Below, piece after piece: positions 11,291 to 24,060 of a DNA stretch of 64,000 bases. The stretch is from the NCBI GenBank assembly GCA_028023455.1, contig JAQFVV010006221.1, positions 6,617,011 to 6,681,010 on the forward strand, read 5' to 3'. Position 1 is the first letter of the stretch, and each line of letters opens with the position of its first letter. The notes under the pieces are model-generated. The model made no database searches. It saw only the letters and a list, made by a program, of their open reading frames with translations, and was not told the origin of the DNA. A program made the translations under genes and the position numbers. The DNA is from Epiperipatus broadwayi (Eukaryota; Onychophora; Udeonychophora; Euonychophora; Peripatidae).

Positions 11291-11993
11291 ATTTATTCAT
11301 CGGTCTTTTTTTTTTTTTGAGAAGGAATCATCATGTGTTGCTAGTAATTTTTAATTATGCAACAGAATTAGTTATAAACTTGCAAACACATAACAATTCA
11401 TATTACATTGCTTCAAAGACATTTCTGTCAAATTTGAAACAATTTTTTAAACTGTGCCAAACATTTAAAGCATCTTGATTTTCATGCTTGCCTTTTTTGT
11501 TGTTGTTATTGAAGTTTTTCCAGTATGATTTGCATTTTCACTGATGGGCTATTCCATGATTTAAGGTTAAAAGTATCTAGTTATGTTCACCATATCTTTG
11601 ATAACTATCATAGATAGTATACTGCCCCTGATAAAAATTTGCCCAATTATTGCAGATGTAGCTTTTTAATTGAGAAATGCGTTTAAAAAATTATCAGTGA
11701 GAAGCTTTTGTTCCTTATTTGCTTTTTTTTTTTATTGTAAATAAATACTAATTTATTTTAGAATCTGACTAGAATTTTTTTACCTGATTTTTTATAATAA
11801 TGATTTCTTTAGAGCTTTATTATAAACTTTAATGAACTCTTTATTTAGTTATGTTGCAATTAAATTGTTGCCTCTTTTTTTATTAAATACCAAAAGTATT
11901 TTTTGTTATGATTATTAATCATTAAATATTTTATATTATTTTTAATTTACTGCTCTAATATTAATGTTTAATTTTATTTATTTTTTAATTTAG
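11291..11993. other. Presumed intron upstream of the host exon
   Basis: AT-rich, no gene. The last 60 bases are strongly T-rich and end TTTAATTTAG at 11984-11993, a good 3' splice site. Confidence 0.45.
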
Positions 11994-13185
11994 AGAGGAC
12001 AAATTACTGGAAATGAAAAATCGCAAAAAACTTCTGCGACTAAAAGGAGGTAATATTGATGATATTTATACTCCCGAAGTTGAGGTTTTACCACCTATTG
12101 AAATTTCTCCCAATGATCTTAGTAAAGTGCCAGAAAAAGGTATTTTAAAGAAAGTAGCAAAAAGTCCATCAGAATGTGAAAAATTGAGTGATGAAATGAT
12201 GAGTCAATCAGATAACAACTTGGATATGTTGTCACAGTCTGATAACCAGGAACACGAGCAGGATCTGCTCACCGAGTTGGAGCGTAACCTCAAAAGTTTA
12301 GATGGATATCATGAAGATTATTTAGAGGAAGCGTTACGTGGTGCTACATCTTACCGCAGCAGTCAAACCAATCTCAGTGATGAGTTCCGAAATTCGTTAC
12401 TGGATGATTTGCCAGAATTTTGTACAGGGATTTTTAAAGGCAGCATTGAGCATATTATAGATAATCAAGAACAAGCTGAAGAGACTATTCAACCTTGTGC
12501 TCCAGTTCGAATACATCATATCAGTGATCTTTTAAAAGAATTTGGTCGTCGTACAAACTTGTATTCAGATATATATTCAGAAGATATGAAAGTTACTGGG
12601 AGTGAAGCAGAAGCTGATCACCATATCCGAGGTATTCCTCTGTGCGAAGGTAGCCATACTGAAAGTCAAAGAGAAGATGATAACTGTAGATATGCATTTA
12701 GTAATCATTATGAATATCAGCAGCCTGTTCGATCCATTAAAACTAGTGATTATGGCAATCAAGTTAATATGGATCAAGAAGATGATGATGATGATGATGA
12801 TGAAGAAGATGATGATGAAGATGATTTTCCTCAACCAATGAATGTATTAGAATTAGCTTGCCATCTTGATCATAGTGAAGAAAGTAGTGAAAGTAGTGAA
12901 TATGATCAACGGGGAGCTCGAGCGGCACGACCTCGAGCAGATGATACTTTCACTCGACAACTTAAAATGGACTATAGCTTCGAAAGAAGCATCAATCTCA
13001 ACACTCCACAACAAGAAAAGCGGGCATCCTATGGACCATTTTTAAATAAACCTTTTGATTTTGAAACTCATTTAGAAAATATATATGAAAATAAATTAAA
13101 TCATAGGAGACCACTAAGTTTAACTACTCATAGTTCAGACAAATCTGATGAACTGTATCTCTATGAACATATGCCCAACATTTAA
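11994..13185 (+). CDS. Terminal coding exon of an unidentified acidic host protein
   Basis: The frame is open from the splice acceptor at 11992-11993 (one base of overhang, then GAG GAC AAA) through ATG 12013 to TAA 13183-13185. The 390 residues from that Met are therefore probably the C-terminal part of a longer protein. Visible features from Met 1: a basic start (KNRKKLLRLKGG); GILK at 43-46, which fits the short PP1-docking consensus [GS]IL[RK]; ELERNLKSLDGYHEDYLEEA at about 89-108; an Asp/Glu run at about 257-271 encoded by a GAT repeat; a Ser/Glu cluster (SEESSESSEYD); and a Tyr-containing tail ending LYLYEHMPNI. There is no signal peptide, membrane segment or folded-domain signature. 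It resembles an intrinsically disordered cytoplasmic tail. Balanced codon use and the long undamaged frame set it apart from the transposon debris. I do not recognise the family. Confidence 0.75.
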
Positions 13186-13920
13186 TCAATTGTGTAGGAA
13201 TATTGTAATGTGTTTTTACAAATGTTTTTATATTATTTTTTGGGATTTTGTTTTTCCTTCTCCCTTAAACAAAAAGAAGAAAGAAGTGTTTTTGAGTTAT
13301 ACGAATTATATACTATTAATATTTATTCATTTAATTCTGAAAAAAAAAAAAAAAACAGAATGATAATTTTTAACAAACCATGTTTTATATTTTTAAAGAT
13401 GTTTATTATTTTTTTTTTATGACTCAAATTTATAAAAAGTTTATTTTTTTTATTATATGTTATGGTTTATTTTAATCAATACAGAGAGTTTCTAAAATCT
13501 TGATGACTAAAATGTGCACGTTTTAGAAAACTAAGCATTTATTATAAATCAGAATATTAAGTGATATCCAAACCTTAACTTGGTAAAAAGCATAAAAATC
13601 ATTCACTTAGTCAACCATGAGATTTTTTTTTCTCTCATTTGGGTTTCCCTGCTATCATCATTAACTCTGAACTACATGTTTAGGGTAGCAACATATATAT
13701 ATATGGAAAACAAGTTAAAAATGCTCAAGTCTTGAAGTTTTAAACTCAACACAGTTTTAATTTGGAACTTTTAATATATTTGTCATCATACATCATTCAA
13801 CCTGATTTTTTATATTCACGTGTTAGTCTTGAGGATTGCTTATACAAATGAAAATAATAATCTCATTAGCTTAGTTGGATTAAATTAACTTCAGTTTAGA
13901 TGAAATTCTTGTCCAAAAAT
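13186..13920. other. Probable 3' UTR or downstream DNA
   Basis: T-rich and A-rich runs, no gene. Several AATAAA-like hexamers exist in the next kilobase (for example near 14250), but none can be chosen as the polyadenylation signal. Confidence 0.4.
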
Positions 13921-14051
13921 ATTGAAAGTTGTCAAGCATTGGTGGTCGAGAAATCAGCGACGGCTGCTTTACAAGCAGTTGTCCCGGGTTAGTGGGTTCG
14001 CTTCCTGGCTGATGCTATGACATATGAGAAGAAGAAAAAACATTGAAAGTT
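13921..14051 (+). mobile_element. Short tRNA-Val-like SINE, copy 1
   Basis: A 111-bp insert (13931-14041) lies between exact ATTGAAAGTT copies (13921-13930 and 14042-14051). The body reads as a tRNA: acceptor GCATTGG pairs with CTGATGC (two wobbles), and the anticodon arm CTGC-TTTACAA-GCAG gives anticodon TAC (Val). A GGTTCGC B-box lies at about 13996, followed by TATGACATATGAG and an A-rich tail. The same 5' GTCAA and 3' TATGACAYATGAG extensions occur in the 46.2-kb copy, so this is a SINE family and not two independent tRNA pseudogenes. Confidence 0.8.
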
Positions 14052-16699
14052 ATTTTTTATATATTCTTTATTACATAGGTATAATATTTGCTCATCTTTA
14101 GTTAGTAAAGGTTTAAACTGCACAAGGATTTTAGAAATATCTTCTATATTAAATAAATATTTTAAAAAATTGAATTTTCTAAATAAAAATGTCACTGTAT
14201 AGCAGAAATGGTATTGTATCTGTAGTCAAAGTTGTTGTATCTACCAAAGAAAATAAATAAGTACTGCTGCATTTAAAAATTGATTGGAAGTATCTTATAT
14301 TTACAATTGTATTATCTTATTATTGGGGCAAAACATATGGATGACAAATGAAGAGCAATCATGTAGTGTGAAAAGTTGTTAACAAAGAAAAAGTAGCTTT
14401 CAAAAACATTCCATTTCTATGAATAGATTTAAAATTTTGACTTTCAAATGTACTTTTTATGCAAATGAAATTGTTTAAAAGATGTTTTATATATGTTTAA
14501 AATATTAATGTTAAATACTTTCTGTAAAGGGAAAAGTATTTATATTTTATGTTAAATATAAGATTCTTCCTTACAGTTTGGCTTTGGTTATAGATAGTTT
14601 GTTGACCACTATTACTTGCATCTACTTTTTGATATCCCCCCCTTCCCTTTCAAATACAGATAATTTGTCAAATGTTATATGTTTTTTAAAAAAAATCATT
14701 TTTGTTTATGTTAAATAAATTGACTTTTTATTTTTGTTCTTTATTATATATATATTAGGAAAGCAGAACCTGTAAAAATGCATTACATAAATCATTTTTT
14801 AATCACACAGCTTTGTAAATAATAAATTAGATGTAGTCTTTATTAATGTCATTCCATTATGATAACGGGCCAAGATTTATGTAAACACTAATTTATATAT
14901 AACATGTTGACTCACTTATTGGAGGAGTCTAAAGTATATACATAATAAAAATTTATATTAATACTACTATATTCATACTCATTCTGAATTGAAAATTAAA
15001 CTACTAATATGCAATGCATTGTTACTAATGCTATCTATACTATTCCACTGTAATATTCATAATCATTACATTTTAGGAAGTATGAATTTTGCTTTCAAAT
15101 TTTTTTATCTTAAAATGTAAGCTTCAAAACTATTTGACCTCACATTATACAGAGTTTATTAGAAAAGATGCTAAATATTGTGAATACATTTTTAAATAAG
15201 TGATCATAGTATTAGTGTTTTAAAAAGTTCGTATGATATTCAACAATCTATATTGTGGGCTGCACGTTACACAGTTATTCAATTGAACAACTAAGATTCT
15301 TTTTTATTTACTTTATTTAGCTGAGAATTAATCCAGAACACTTAAGTTCTTAGGTCCATCATTCATCACTTTCTTAAACTGCAGAAGACAAGCAAAATAT
15401 TGATACTTTTTGAATAAATATTGTGGATATTAAATATTTACTTATTTAAACTTTGAAACTATAATTATATTTTCATGTTGACATAATTCCTATGAAGTAT
15501 GAAAGCATTTGCTTCTGGGTATGCATATAAAGGGCCCATATGGTTTAAAGTGAGGATCTAAAATTTTCATTATTAAGATTATTTTTTAAATTAATAAAAA
15601 TTATATAATGTACAATGGCTGAAGGACCTTTCCTAAGTTTAATAGTAATAACAATAGAATAAATAAGGACCAAAAAAATTAGATACAAGATTTATTTTAC
15701 AAGAATTTATTTATTTGAAATATCGTTTTATCTCAATGAGAATAAATTAAGATTATATACTATATATGGAAGGAACCTATTTTGAATTTCTGTGTTTGGT
15801 TCTCAAATTTGAAATTGCAGCATCACTTCATATACGTATTTCATTTATTTTGTTCACATATAAATATATAATATAATTATCTATTGATAGAAATACTTTT
15901 GGATCAGAAAATAATAAATATTATCTTCGTGCACCAAATTTTGGTTGAAGATTGACATTGCTAATTATAAAAAATGTAAATAAATTATTCTTTTAGCTTG
16001 TGAATTTTAAAAAATATATATTTTAAGATTTTTAAAAATAATAAATAGTATATTTTAAAATTGATTATTTGTTTTTAAATTTAAAAAGGTAAAATCTCAG
16101 AAATATTAAAGAATTTGGTTTATTAAAATAATCTGTGAAACTAGAATAGAATACCAAAATGATAGATTATATATAAACTCAATAAATTAACAAAAATAAA
16201 TCTTGGCAAATTTATTCATAATGATAACATTAATATGCAACTTTTTTAAAAAATTATTTGTACATGTTCTTTCAAAAGGGAATGTACTATAGACTGTTAT
16301 TATTATTTTTTAATTTAATAATGAAGATATATGCTCTGGTGGCAAAAATTAAAAACATCCCTTTGGCTGAAAAATCTCATTCTACTTTATTTATTTATTT
16401 ATTTTATATTAATTAATGTTCCCAGTTTTGCAGTTTTGTCTTTTTCAAGTGCAATATTTTTATTTTTCAGTAAATCATTTAATATTAATAAAAATTAAAG
16501 CTAAAAATGTTTTTGTTTATTGATTATTATTTCACATTTCTATATTTATTTATTATTTGAAGTTTACATAACATTTGCTTGTAATAAATTTGAATTAGAT
16601 TTTGGAATATAATATGTAGTGATTAGGTGGTTCATACTCATAAAAGATATCTTTACTCATAAAAAGTTATAAGTGATGGAATCATATTTCAAATACGGC
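14052..16699. other. AT-rich DNA without a recognisable gene
   Basis: No open frame with recognisable content, no repeat shared with the rest of the window, no RNA gene. Contains long A/T tracts and short ATATAT runs. Confidence 0.5.
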
Positions 16700-19608
16700 A
16701 TATTGTACTTGTCAAAACATGTTTATCCATCTAACATGAGCTGGAACTCACAAAATGTACTTCAAACCCAATCAAGTCTGAGATTTAAGTCAGAGACTAA
16801 TTCGAACCCACTCTCTACACCCCAGATCAAACACCTAATGAATAACATAATAGTGATGGCACATGAGAATTAATTTTAATCCGGCCCACTAGCAAAGCTG
16901 AGCAAAACAATGAGACATCTATTAACTATGACTAAACTAAAATATACATAAGCATAGCTGTAATATGTGGAAGAGGAGGAAAAGGAATTCGAACTACTCA
17001 AATAAGTTAGACAATAAAATATATTTTAATATAATGACAAATTATTTATATACATTTATAAATTAAGTACATTAGTATGTGCGTGAATGAGCAAGCAGTA
17101 GATGATTACATAGTGTCATTCACGCTATTATTTCTCATATGCTCTTTATTAGCTAAATGATATATTATAAATAAACACACATCTTTGGTGGGTCCAATAT
17201 TAAGATGCCAATCAGTTATTAGAAAGAAGTTACATAAAATTGCTATTAACGCTTTGGGTTATGGTTCTGAAATGTGGTGACTAACATATGATTTAGGGGA
17301 GCATTCTGAGATTCACTACAGATATAAATACAAACTATTTTCCTGCCATTATGGTCGAGAAAATACATTTGACAATTTATTGAAAATTATTTTCATTAAC
17401 ATTTACGAGAAAAACACTTTATTTTTCCCCAAGGCATATAGATACTCTTAAATACAGAAATAAGTTACGATGGTGGGACGGTATAAGACTAAAATAAATT
17501 TAATTAATAAAATAGAAGTAGTTGGCATTTATATATATTTTAAGCAGGGCCCAATTTTAATATTAGAGCATTAAAACTGAGTCATGAAGCAAAAGAAATA
17601 AATATATGAAGAAGTTTGCGGTACTGACATTATAACCAAGAAATAACAGGAAAAGTCGTGCTTCTGGACGAAAGACGAAGTGGATGGGAATACGTGTGCC
17701 AGACTTAGGGATCACCACCAGAGGCCTTTTTATATGAAGAAATGGATGGGCATAGCGGATCACCGCCAGTGGCCTTTTTATACGAAGAAAGAATATGCAT
17801 AGCGTGTGCCAGACTTAGGGATCATCACCAGAGGCATTTTTATACGAAGGCGTGAAAAGGAATCTATGGGTTCGAACTTGTCGCAACCCCCATATTAAGA
17901 TTAGAAGCACGTAATATATTCATATACGAAGTTAGGCTAAATGTCAGTAACGCAGTAATGATACATATCACTAACGACATTGAATAAATTTTACTGCTTT
18001 AAAATAAATGACCCTTATTTGAGTACTATAATTTAAATGAATAATACGCTATGCAGTATAATATATAGAGAGAGATTTACTTAAAATATACTTGAAGATT
18101 TTATTTAACAAAAGTAACATTAAGATTTACCCCCTTCCCTTTCTGTTATTTAATATAAATTCAATCCCACCTTCATGGTTTTTATAGTAACTGGAATATT
18201 TAAACTTATATTTTAAGAGTAAATAAAAAAAACAGTTATATAGAAAATAATTAATGGGTCACTCAGAATTTAATAAAAAAAAACATTTTAAAAGATTTCA
18301 AAGCGTTAATTAGCTTAAGTTCTGGATTTACCCCGAGTAGAAAATCCAGAGTTAAACAAATATATTTTTATAATAAATCAACATAAATAAAATGTTAACT
18401 CGTAAAAACAATCTGGCGAGTGAATTAATAATGCATTGTTTTAAATGAATGTTAAAAACCTTAATTCATGGTTTACTTAAAAGAAAAAAGATTTTGGAAA
18501 TTTGACTCGTCAGATTGTGTTAAGATTGGCATATTAATAACTAAAATAGACATATAAAATCAAGTAATAAATAATTGTAAATAAATGATTGACCGTACCA
18601 AAGTTAAGAGCATATGAGAGAGAATTAAATAAAATAAATTACTTAAGAGCAAATTACATATTAAAACAAAGTTAAATACATTAGAAGAGATATTGATAGA
18701 TGAATTAGGCTAGATTTAGTTTGAGGTGACGGCTTGAAAAGTTACCTGGCAATTATATTGCACGTGCACGACAATTGAAATGAAAGTTCTTTGGTGGCAA
18801 CAAGCTTCTATTAGCATTGTAAAATTTTCCAGTTGGGCTCTTCATTACTACGGGTGCATGATATAACGGCAGCGGAAGATGACCCACAAGGGTCGGGGAA
18901 AGCTTTTTACTACATTTTTAGATTTCAAAACAGCGGGTGTCTAGCAGCAATCAGTTCTCTCAACAATAGCTCATCTAATCTGTGACTCAAAATTCAGCCT
19001 TTTTATACTTTTTCTTTATCGATTGTTTTTGAAGATGCAATAGTAAGATAACGTCCAAAAATAAATTCAAATCTATTTCCAGATTAGAAATAGATTTGAC
19101 AACATGTTTATAACAAAAGTATCTTTAATCTTAATCCCATTTTATTTTAAGTAAAACTTTAATTAAAATACTTTCCCCAGATTAAAACAATAGTGTTTCC
19201 AACCCCTTTAATTTTTATTTAGACAATCAACTGTAGCATCTTCCATATTAGATTTTACAAAATATACAGTTTAAAAGAAAAAATACTTTAAAAAGAAAAA
19301 GTTGTACAAATGACATATAATAAAATATTTACAAAAAAAAATCATTATTTTGTTAGTATTTTGCTTTTATATATATATATTTGAGCCGCACCTATATATT
19401 TTAATAAAAAGAATTAATAATCATAAAATTAATAATAATAAAAATGTAATTTAAAAGTTAAAATTTTATAATTTAGGTGCGCATCTCAAATGTATACATA
19501 AAATATATATACAACACAAAAGAAGCGGGATGGATATAGGGTTTAAACACAGGTTAGTGGATGGAACTATGAAGCTCAATCTTAAGCTAAGATTGACTGC
19601 TTCAATAT
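16700..19608. mobile_element. Noncoding LTR-like element, 2.9 kb, TG...CA ends
   Basis: The proposed ends are TGTACTTGTCAAAAC at 16704 and GATTGACTGCTTCA at 19604, flanked by ATAT (16700-16703 and 19605-19608). Both ends align with those of the 33932-36643 element (left: TGTA...GTCA.AA..GT.TATC...CTAACA; right: ...GACTGCTTCA versus ...TACTGTTTCA). The interior shares the order of features (CAAACC-rich start, GC-richer middle with AGCGGCAG, T-rich end). There is no long open frame. It could be a solo LTR of an unknown long-LTR element or a complete non-autonomous element. The left boundary rests mainly on alignment to the second copy. Confidence 0.55.
17690..17855. repeat. Three tandem units of about 50-65 bp inside the LTR-like element
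   Basis: GTGTGCCAGACTTAGGGATC occurs at about 17694 and about 17799. GGATCACC.CCAG.GGC.TTTTTATA occurs three times (about 17708, 17757 and 17818), each followed by GAAG. The units differ by internal deletion. This is the most GC-rich stretch of the element. Confidence 0.7.
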
Positions 19609-20419
19609 ACTAAGTATAAGTTTAACAGTAATATAAAAAATGAGTTTCTTTGTAAAACTAGAATCAAATCATAATATAATTTATAAAAAACTGATTTTGC
19701 AGATTGATCAAATTTAAAGGCTCTAGATTTAAAAAAGTTGTCAAATAGACAGACTTTTACAGAATTTAGCAGTATGGAAATAGATAGACAAGTGACATTG
19801 AAGGGAAGGGGAGGAGTATAATTATTTGAAGTTAAATAATTTAAAGGATCTAGCTGATTTTGAATAAAAGTATAAAAAGATTGAGTTGAGAATTGATTTT
19901 TATAATATTTTGGGAGAGTTATTTAAAGAACAAACAAAAAAAAAATTAACAATAGTTTGAACATCAGAGAATGACAAAGTGGAGTCACAGTTCATGGAGC
20001 TTTAGTTCCAGAATTCACAACTAACCATTGTTCTAAATCACTCGGAATAAAAAAAGCATTGTCTACTATCTTCTGTTCTATTATTAAGTTTATGTTGATT
20101 TTTTAAAATTATAAATGAAAATTGACATTTATAGATTATATGATATTATTTTGAATGTAACTGGGTGATAGCATTGTGATTTTGGAAGATAAGAAAAATT
20201 TATGTATAATCTTCATAGAAAATTCAATTTTATTTTAATCACATTCTGGATCTATTGTACATTTTTAACACAATTTATTAGAGATAGAATTAAGATTTAC
20301 TTTTAAAAGAAGAAGAAACCAAAAAAAAAAGACATAGAGAATTAATAAATTGAAAGCTAATAATTTTAATTGCATGTAAATAATTTTTAATGCTGATCAA
20401 ATATGTAATGCTTTTGAAT
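19609..20419. other. AT-rich DNA without a recognisable gene
   Basis: No gene or shared repeat seen. Confidence 0.5.
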
Positions 20420-20543
20420 ATGAATACTTCACTGAATAATCACATCTGAATATATTACTAGAACAAATTTGCAAGTTTATTTTAGAATTTTGCAATTTGT
20501 CATTGTAACATATTCAGATGTAATTGTTCCCTGAAGTATTTAT
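20420..20543. repeat. Decayed inverted repeat, arms about 54 bp
   Basis: Arm 20420-20473 (GAATACTTCA, CACATCTGAATAT, AAATTTGCAA) pairs with 20490-20543 (TTGCAATTTG, ATATTCAGATGT, TGAAGTATT). Probably an old foldback insertion. Confidence 0.6.
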
Positions 20544-20703
20544 AAATTGACATGAATATTAGGAACCAATTTTGAAGGGAAAATAATGAATTTAAATGTA
20601 AAACTATTAATATTAAAAGAAATTTTAAATAATATTGCAGAAAAAAAAAGGTGGATTATTAAAGAAATAAGAATATTATCAGGTTATTACTTGATGAAGA
20701 ATG

Positions 20704-21090
20704 AAATGATAGAAAAAAGATGGGAAAATGTGAATACTGTAGATAGAAGTATTTCTGAAATAGATAAAACTATGAAAGTATGTTAGAAAATAAATATAGG
20801 GAGAAGTAGAATTAATAAAGAAAAAGATATGTGATTTAATATACTATAAAATAAAATAGTTTGTATAACAAAACAAGGTCACGGGTATAAAGCATTGATA
20901 AAAGTGATAGAAAAAAGATGGGAAAATATGAAGTTTGTAATTAGAAGAAGTATAAATTCTAAAATAAATAAATCTATGGAAGTATAGTTAGAAAATAAAT
21001 ATAGGGGGAAAGAATATTTGATTTAATATATGATGGAATAAAAGTTTGAGAAAACAAGATCGCAGGTATAAAGTATTGATAAAACTGATG
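20704..21090. repeat. Imperfect tandem duplication, about 190 bp per unit
   Basis: The units beginning near 20706 and 20904 each contain TGATAGAAAAAAGATGGGAA, TTAGAAAATAAATATAGGG, a GATTTAATATA block, AAACAAG.TC and GGTATAAAG.ATTGATAAAA. The short open frame at 20586-20786 crosses into the first unit and has no known domain. Confidence 0.65.
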
Positions 21091-21571
21091 AATATTATTT
21101 TAAAACTTGATACATTATTAATATGGAATTAATGTAAAAATAATTTACATTAAAAAAAAATTCCTTTATTAAATGAAAAAGAAAAGTAGGTAAGAATGAA
21201 ACATGCAATGATGAAATAAAAATTTATAAATGCTTTAATTGAAATGAAATCTAGAAACACACTTTATTGCTTTACTTGAGATGAAATCTGGAAACTTCCA
21301 GAAAATCTATGGAAATCCAAATGAATTTTTATGGACAATGGAAGAAAAACATTTAAAAGATTTAATTGATATTCCTAGTATAATTTATGACTCAGAAGAA
21401 TGGATAATGATTTTTTTTTTTATTAGTAATGATTTAATTAGAAAAAATGCTTAATTAATAAAATGGAGGATTTTATAATAATTACTGCAATTTCATATAT
21501 GATTAAAGAATTGCAAGGAAATCAAGTCATATATCATGTGACTTAATTTAATAAGCTTGTATTACAAATGT

Positions 21572-21802
21572 TATATAATGAGTGTGCCAATAGCTCTTAA
21601 TGACCTTTTCAGAATCTCAGACCAGTTTCTAGCTGCGGCTGTTGTCATTGAGGTGTTAGGTTATTCAGACATCTGAATAACTTATTGCTTCACTGAATGT
21701 CTGATAACCTAGTGCCTCACTGACGACAGCCCCAGCTAGAAACCGGTCTGAGAATAGGGACACAGAAAAGCTTGTTAGAGCTATTGGCACGCTCATTATA
21801 TA
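21572..21802. mobile_element. Foldback (MITE-like) element, 231 bp
   Basis: Arms of about 100 bp run inward from TATATAATGAGTGTGCC (21572) and GGCACGCTCATTATATA (to 21802). They share CAATAGCTCT, TTCTAGCTG.GGCTGT and a GGTTAT.CAGACAT core. The palindromic outer bases hide the exact target duplication. There is no coding sequence, and no other copy in the window. Confidence 0.7.
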
Positions 21803-22138
21803 ATATGATTAAAGAATTGCTAATAGATTAGACGATTTGGATGCAGATGAAGTGGTGAGAATATTTGAAAAAATATAGAGATAGGATGTAATGTTAATTT
21901 TATGATTCTGAGACTGCTCTTGATATAATGATTACTAATTATTTTATTGGATAGGAAAAATGTACATTAGCATGAGAGCTATTTATTAGGTCATTTGTAA
22001 ATGAATTAAAATATTTAAGATCAAACAATTTTCTTATAATCTAAAAGGAAATGTAAAGTAGCATTGTTGTTTATCTCCTGTTTTATTTAGATGAGTTATT
22101 AAATAAGTATTGTTATTAATAAGGAATTAAAATTGTAA

Positions 22139-22500
22139 TAACAAAACTCTCCATACAGTGTGATGTTTGGTTTAAAAAGAAAATAGACTTAAGATTATTC
22201 AATGAAATATATATGTAGGGAATACCAAGAAGGTATCACAAGCATAATATCTAGAGGAGAACAAATAGTTACCAGTGAAACAATTGACTAAAATGGTGAT
22301 GGACTGAACATATTGATAACTAAAATAATAATAGATGGTCAGTAGAAGTCTTAAATTGGATATCAAGGATTGTAAAAGAAATCAAACAAAATTTTGTGGT
22401 CTTATAGAGTGAAGAGAGGTTATGAATCAGAAAAACAGTTAAACATTGAGAAAACATTATTATTGATTAGTAATGATTGAAAATAATGGTGGTGATGAAT
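22139..22500 (+). pseudogene. RTE-like 3' fragment beside a hairpin-element scrap
   Basis: 22143-22163 (CAAAACTCTCCATACAGTG) matches one terminus of the hairpin SINE family. Downstream, 22285-22500 matches the RTE 3' end seen at 50.8-51.06 kb (GATGG.CTG.ACATATTG, ATAGATGGTCAGTAGAAGTC, TTAAATTGGATATC) and ends in GGTGGTGATGAA. Too decayed to hold a reading frame. Confidence 0.5.
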
Positions 22501-24060
22501 AATTTATGTACATTTCTTAAAAGCCAATAGCTTAATGATGGGAAAAGCAAACGTGCCTATTTTGGAATATTTTTTAAAAAAAAAAGGTTTATAGAATTAT
22601 CTGGAATCATAGTTGATTTATTTTCTGAAACTTAATATTATGCTGTCCTATATGGTTTAGAATAGCAATAGAATAATAGTCTCAAATATTCCTAGATCAA
22701 TTCTCAACTGATTAAAATGAAAAAGACAGTCTCAGCAGATCGCGTTGAATGGAACTATTGAATTCAATTTGCCACTTGTGTACTTGAATATCACACATTA
22801 ACCCAAATAATTAATCATGATTATTATTAATATTACATTTATATGAATTGTGTTACATTTATATTCAAATAAAATTATTAACTTCTTGCATTTCTAAGTT
22901 AAGAGAGAAGTTCTTGGAGTTATACAAAAAAAAAATAATTGTCTAATCAATTAAATTTAAATTATTCATCTAATCTTTTTATTATTATGCATGTATATAA
23001 ACTTTAATTAATTCCTTTACTCATCTTGAGACAATCATCTTATTGATTATCCAAATCAGATAATAAATCTCGGAATTTTTCTGGTTATAACATAGTAAAT
23101 AAGGTAATTAGATAAACTTCTTATTTGTTATGATTGAATCAGTTTCATTATTTGAAATATGTTTGGCTAAATATATTCTAAACATACATTTTCCAGCAGT
23201 ATTTTGCTTATTTTCTATAAATCATATTATAGTCTACCAACTCCATATCAGTTTTTTATAATTCTTTAAATATAAATATTATTCCTCATATATCCCAGTT
23301 TATACAGATGGTTTCGATTGGATGCACAAATGACCATAAGGTTTTTAGATTAACTGATTTTCAAGTGAAAGGAGAGTCCAATAGCACTAAATTTATGAGA
23401 AATCTAATTTGATTTAATGTTGAAATTTATTATCATTAAATCTGTCTGAATAAGAACAATACTAGTATTAACAAAATTATAAATATTAGTATATAAACTT
23501 TAAAGGTAATAGCTTTTTTTTAGTCTTATTGAAAATGAACTATTCCAGTTTTGATCTTTCCTAAAAGTAAACAGACTTTTAAATGTGCTCAAAATTAGCA
23601 AGAAATATTGAAGCAGATGTTCACAAATGATTGCAATAAAATTGTTATTTTTATGGTATATTAAGGTATTTCAAATCTCCAACCACTTGATAATCACAGA
23701 TTTGTTATGTAAAATATTTAATGAGCAAGATTATTCTGAGATATTTTTCATAAGATAGTAGCTCTGAATAGGCAGCATCAGACAATCCTATATCAAAATT
23801 TAAGCCACATATAAAAATGACAATCCCAATGCTCTAGAGACATGAAGGATCAATGTACATAAGATGACAATATAAACATAATCTCCAGTCTGGTTTTTGT
23901 TAATTGATCTTTGTGATAATATTAATCTAGAAACCACATCTATTCTGCTTTTCAAGCTAATGATTTTAAATATTCAAAGAGCCTAATATTTTAAGTCAAT
24001 GGCAGTTATCTTGTTCTTCTATATAGCTCTTACAGAATAATAACTATATTCTTGAATTAC
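22501..24060. other. AT-rich DNA without a recognisable gene
   Basis: No gene or clear repeat seen. Confidence 0.5.

Noticed and set aside
12577-12841. Frames opposite or offset to the host exon
   Set aside because: Low-complexity Ile/Phe- or Met/Lys-rich products of the GAT repeat in the wrong frame.
13931-14030. Functional tRNA-Val gene
   Set aside because: Stems contain mismatches, the variable region is too long, it has an A tail and target duplications, and a second copy has the same non-tRNA extensions. SINE is the better call.
16704-17000. Telomeric or satellite array
   Set aside because: No short-period repeat was found; similarity is to the ends of the 33.9-kb element.
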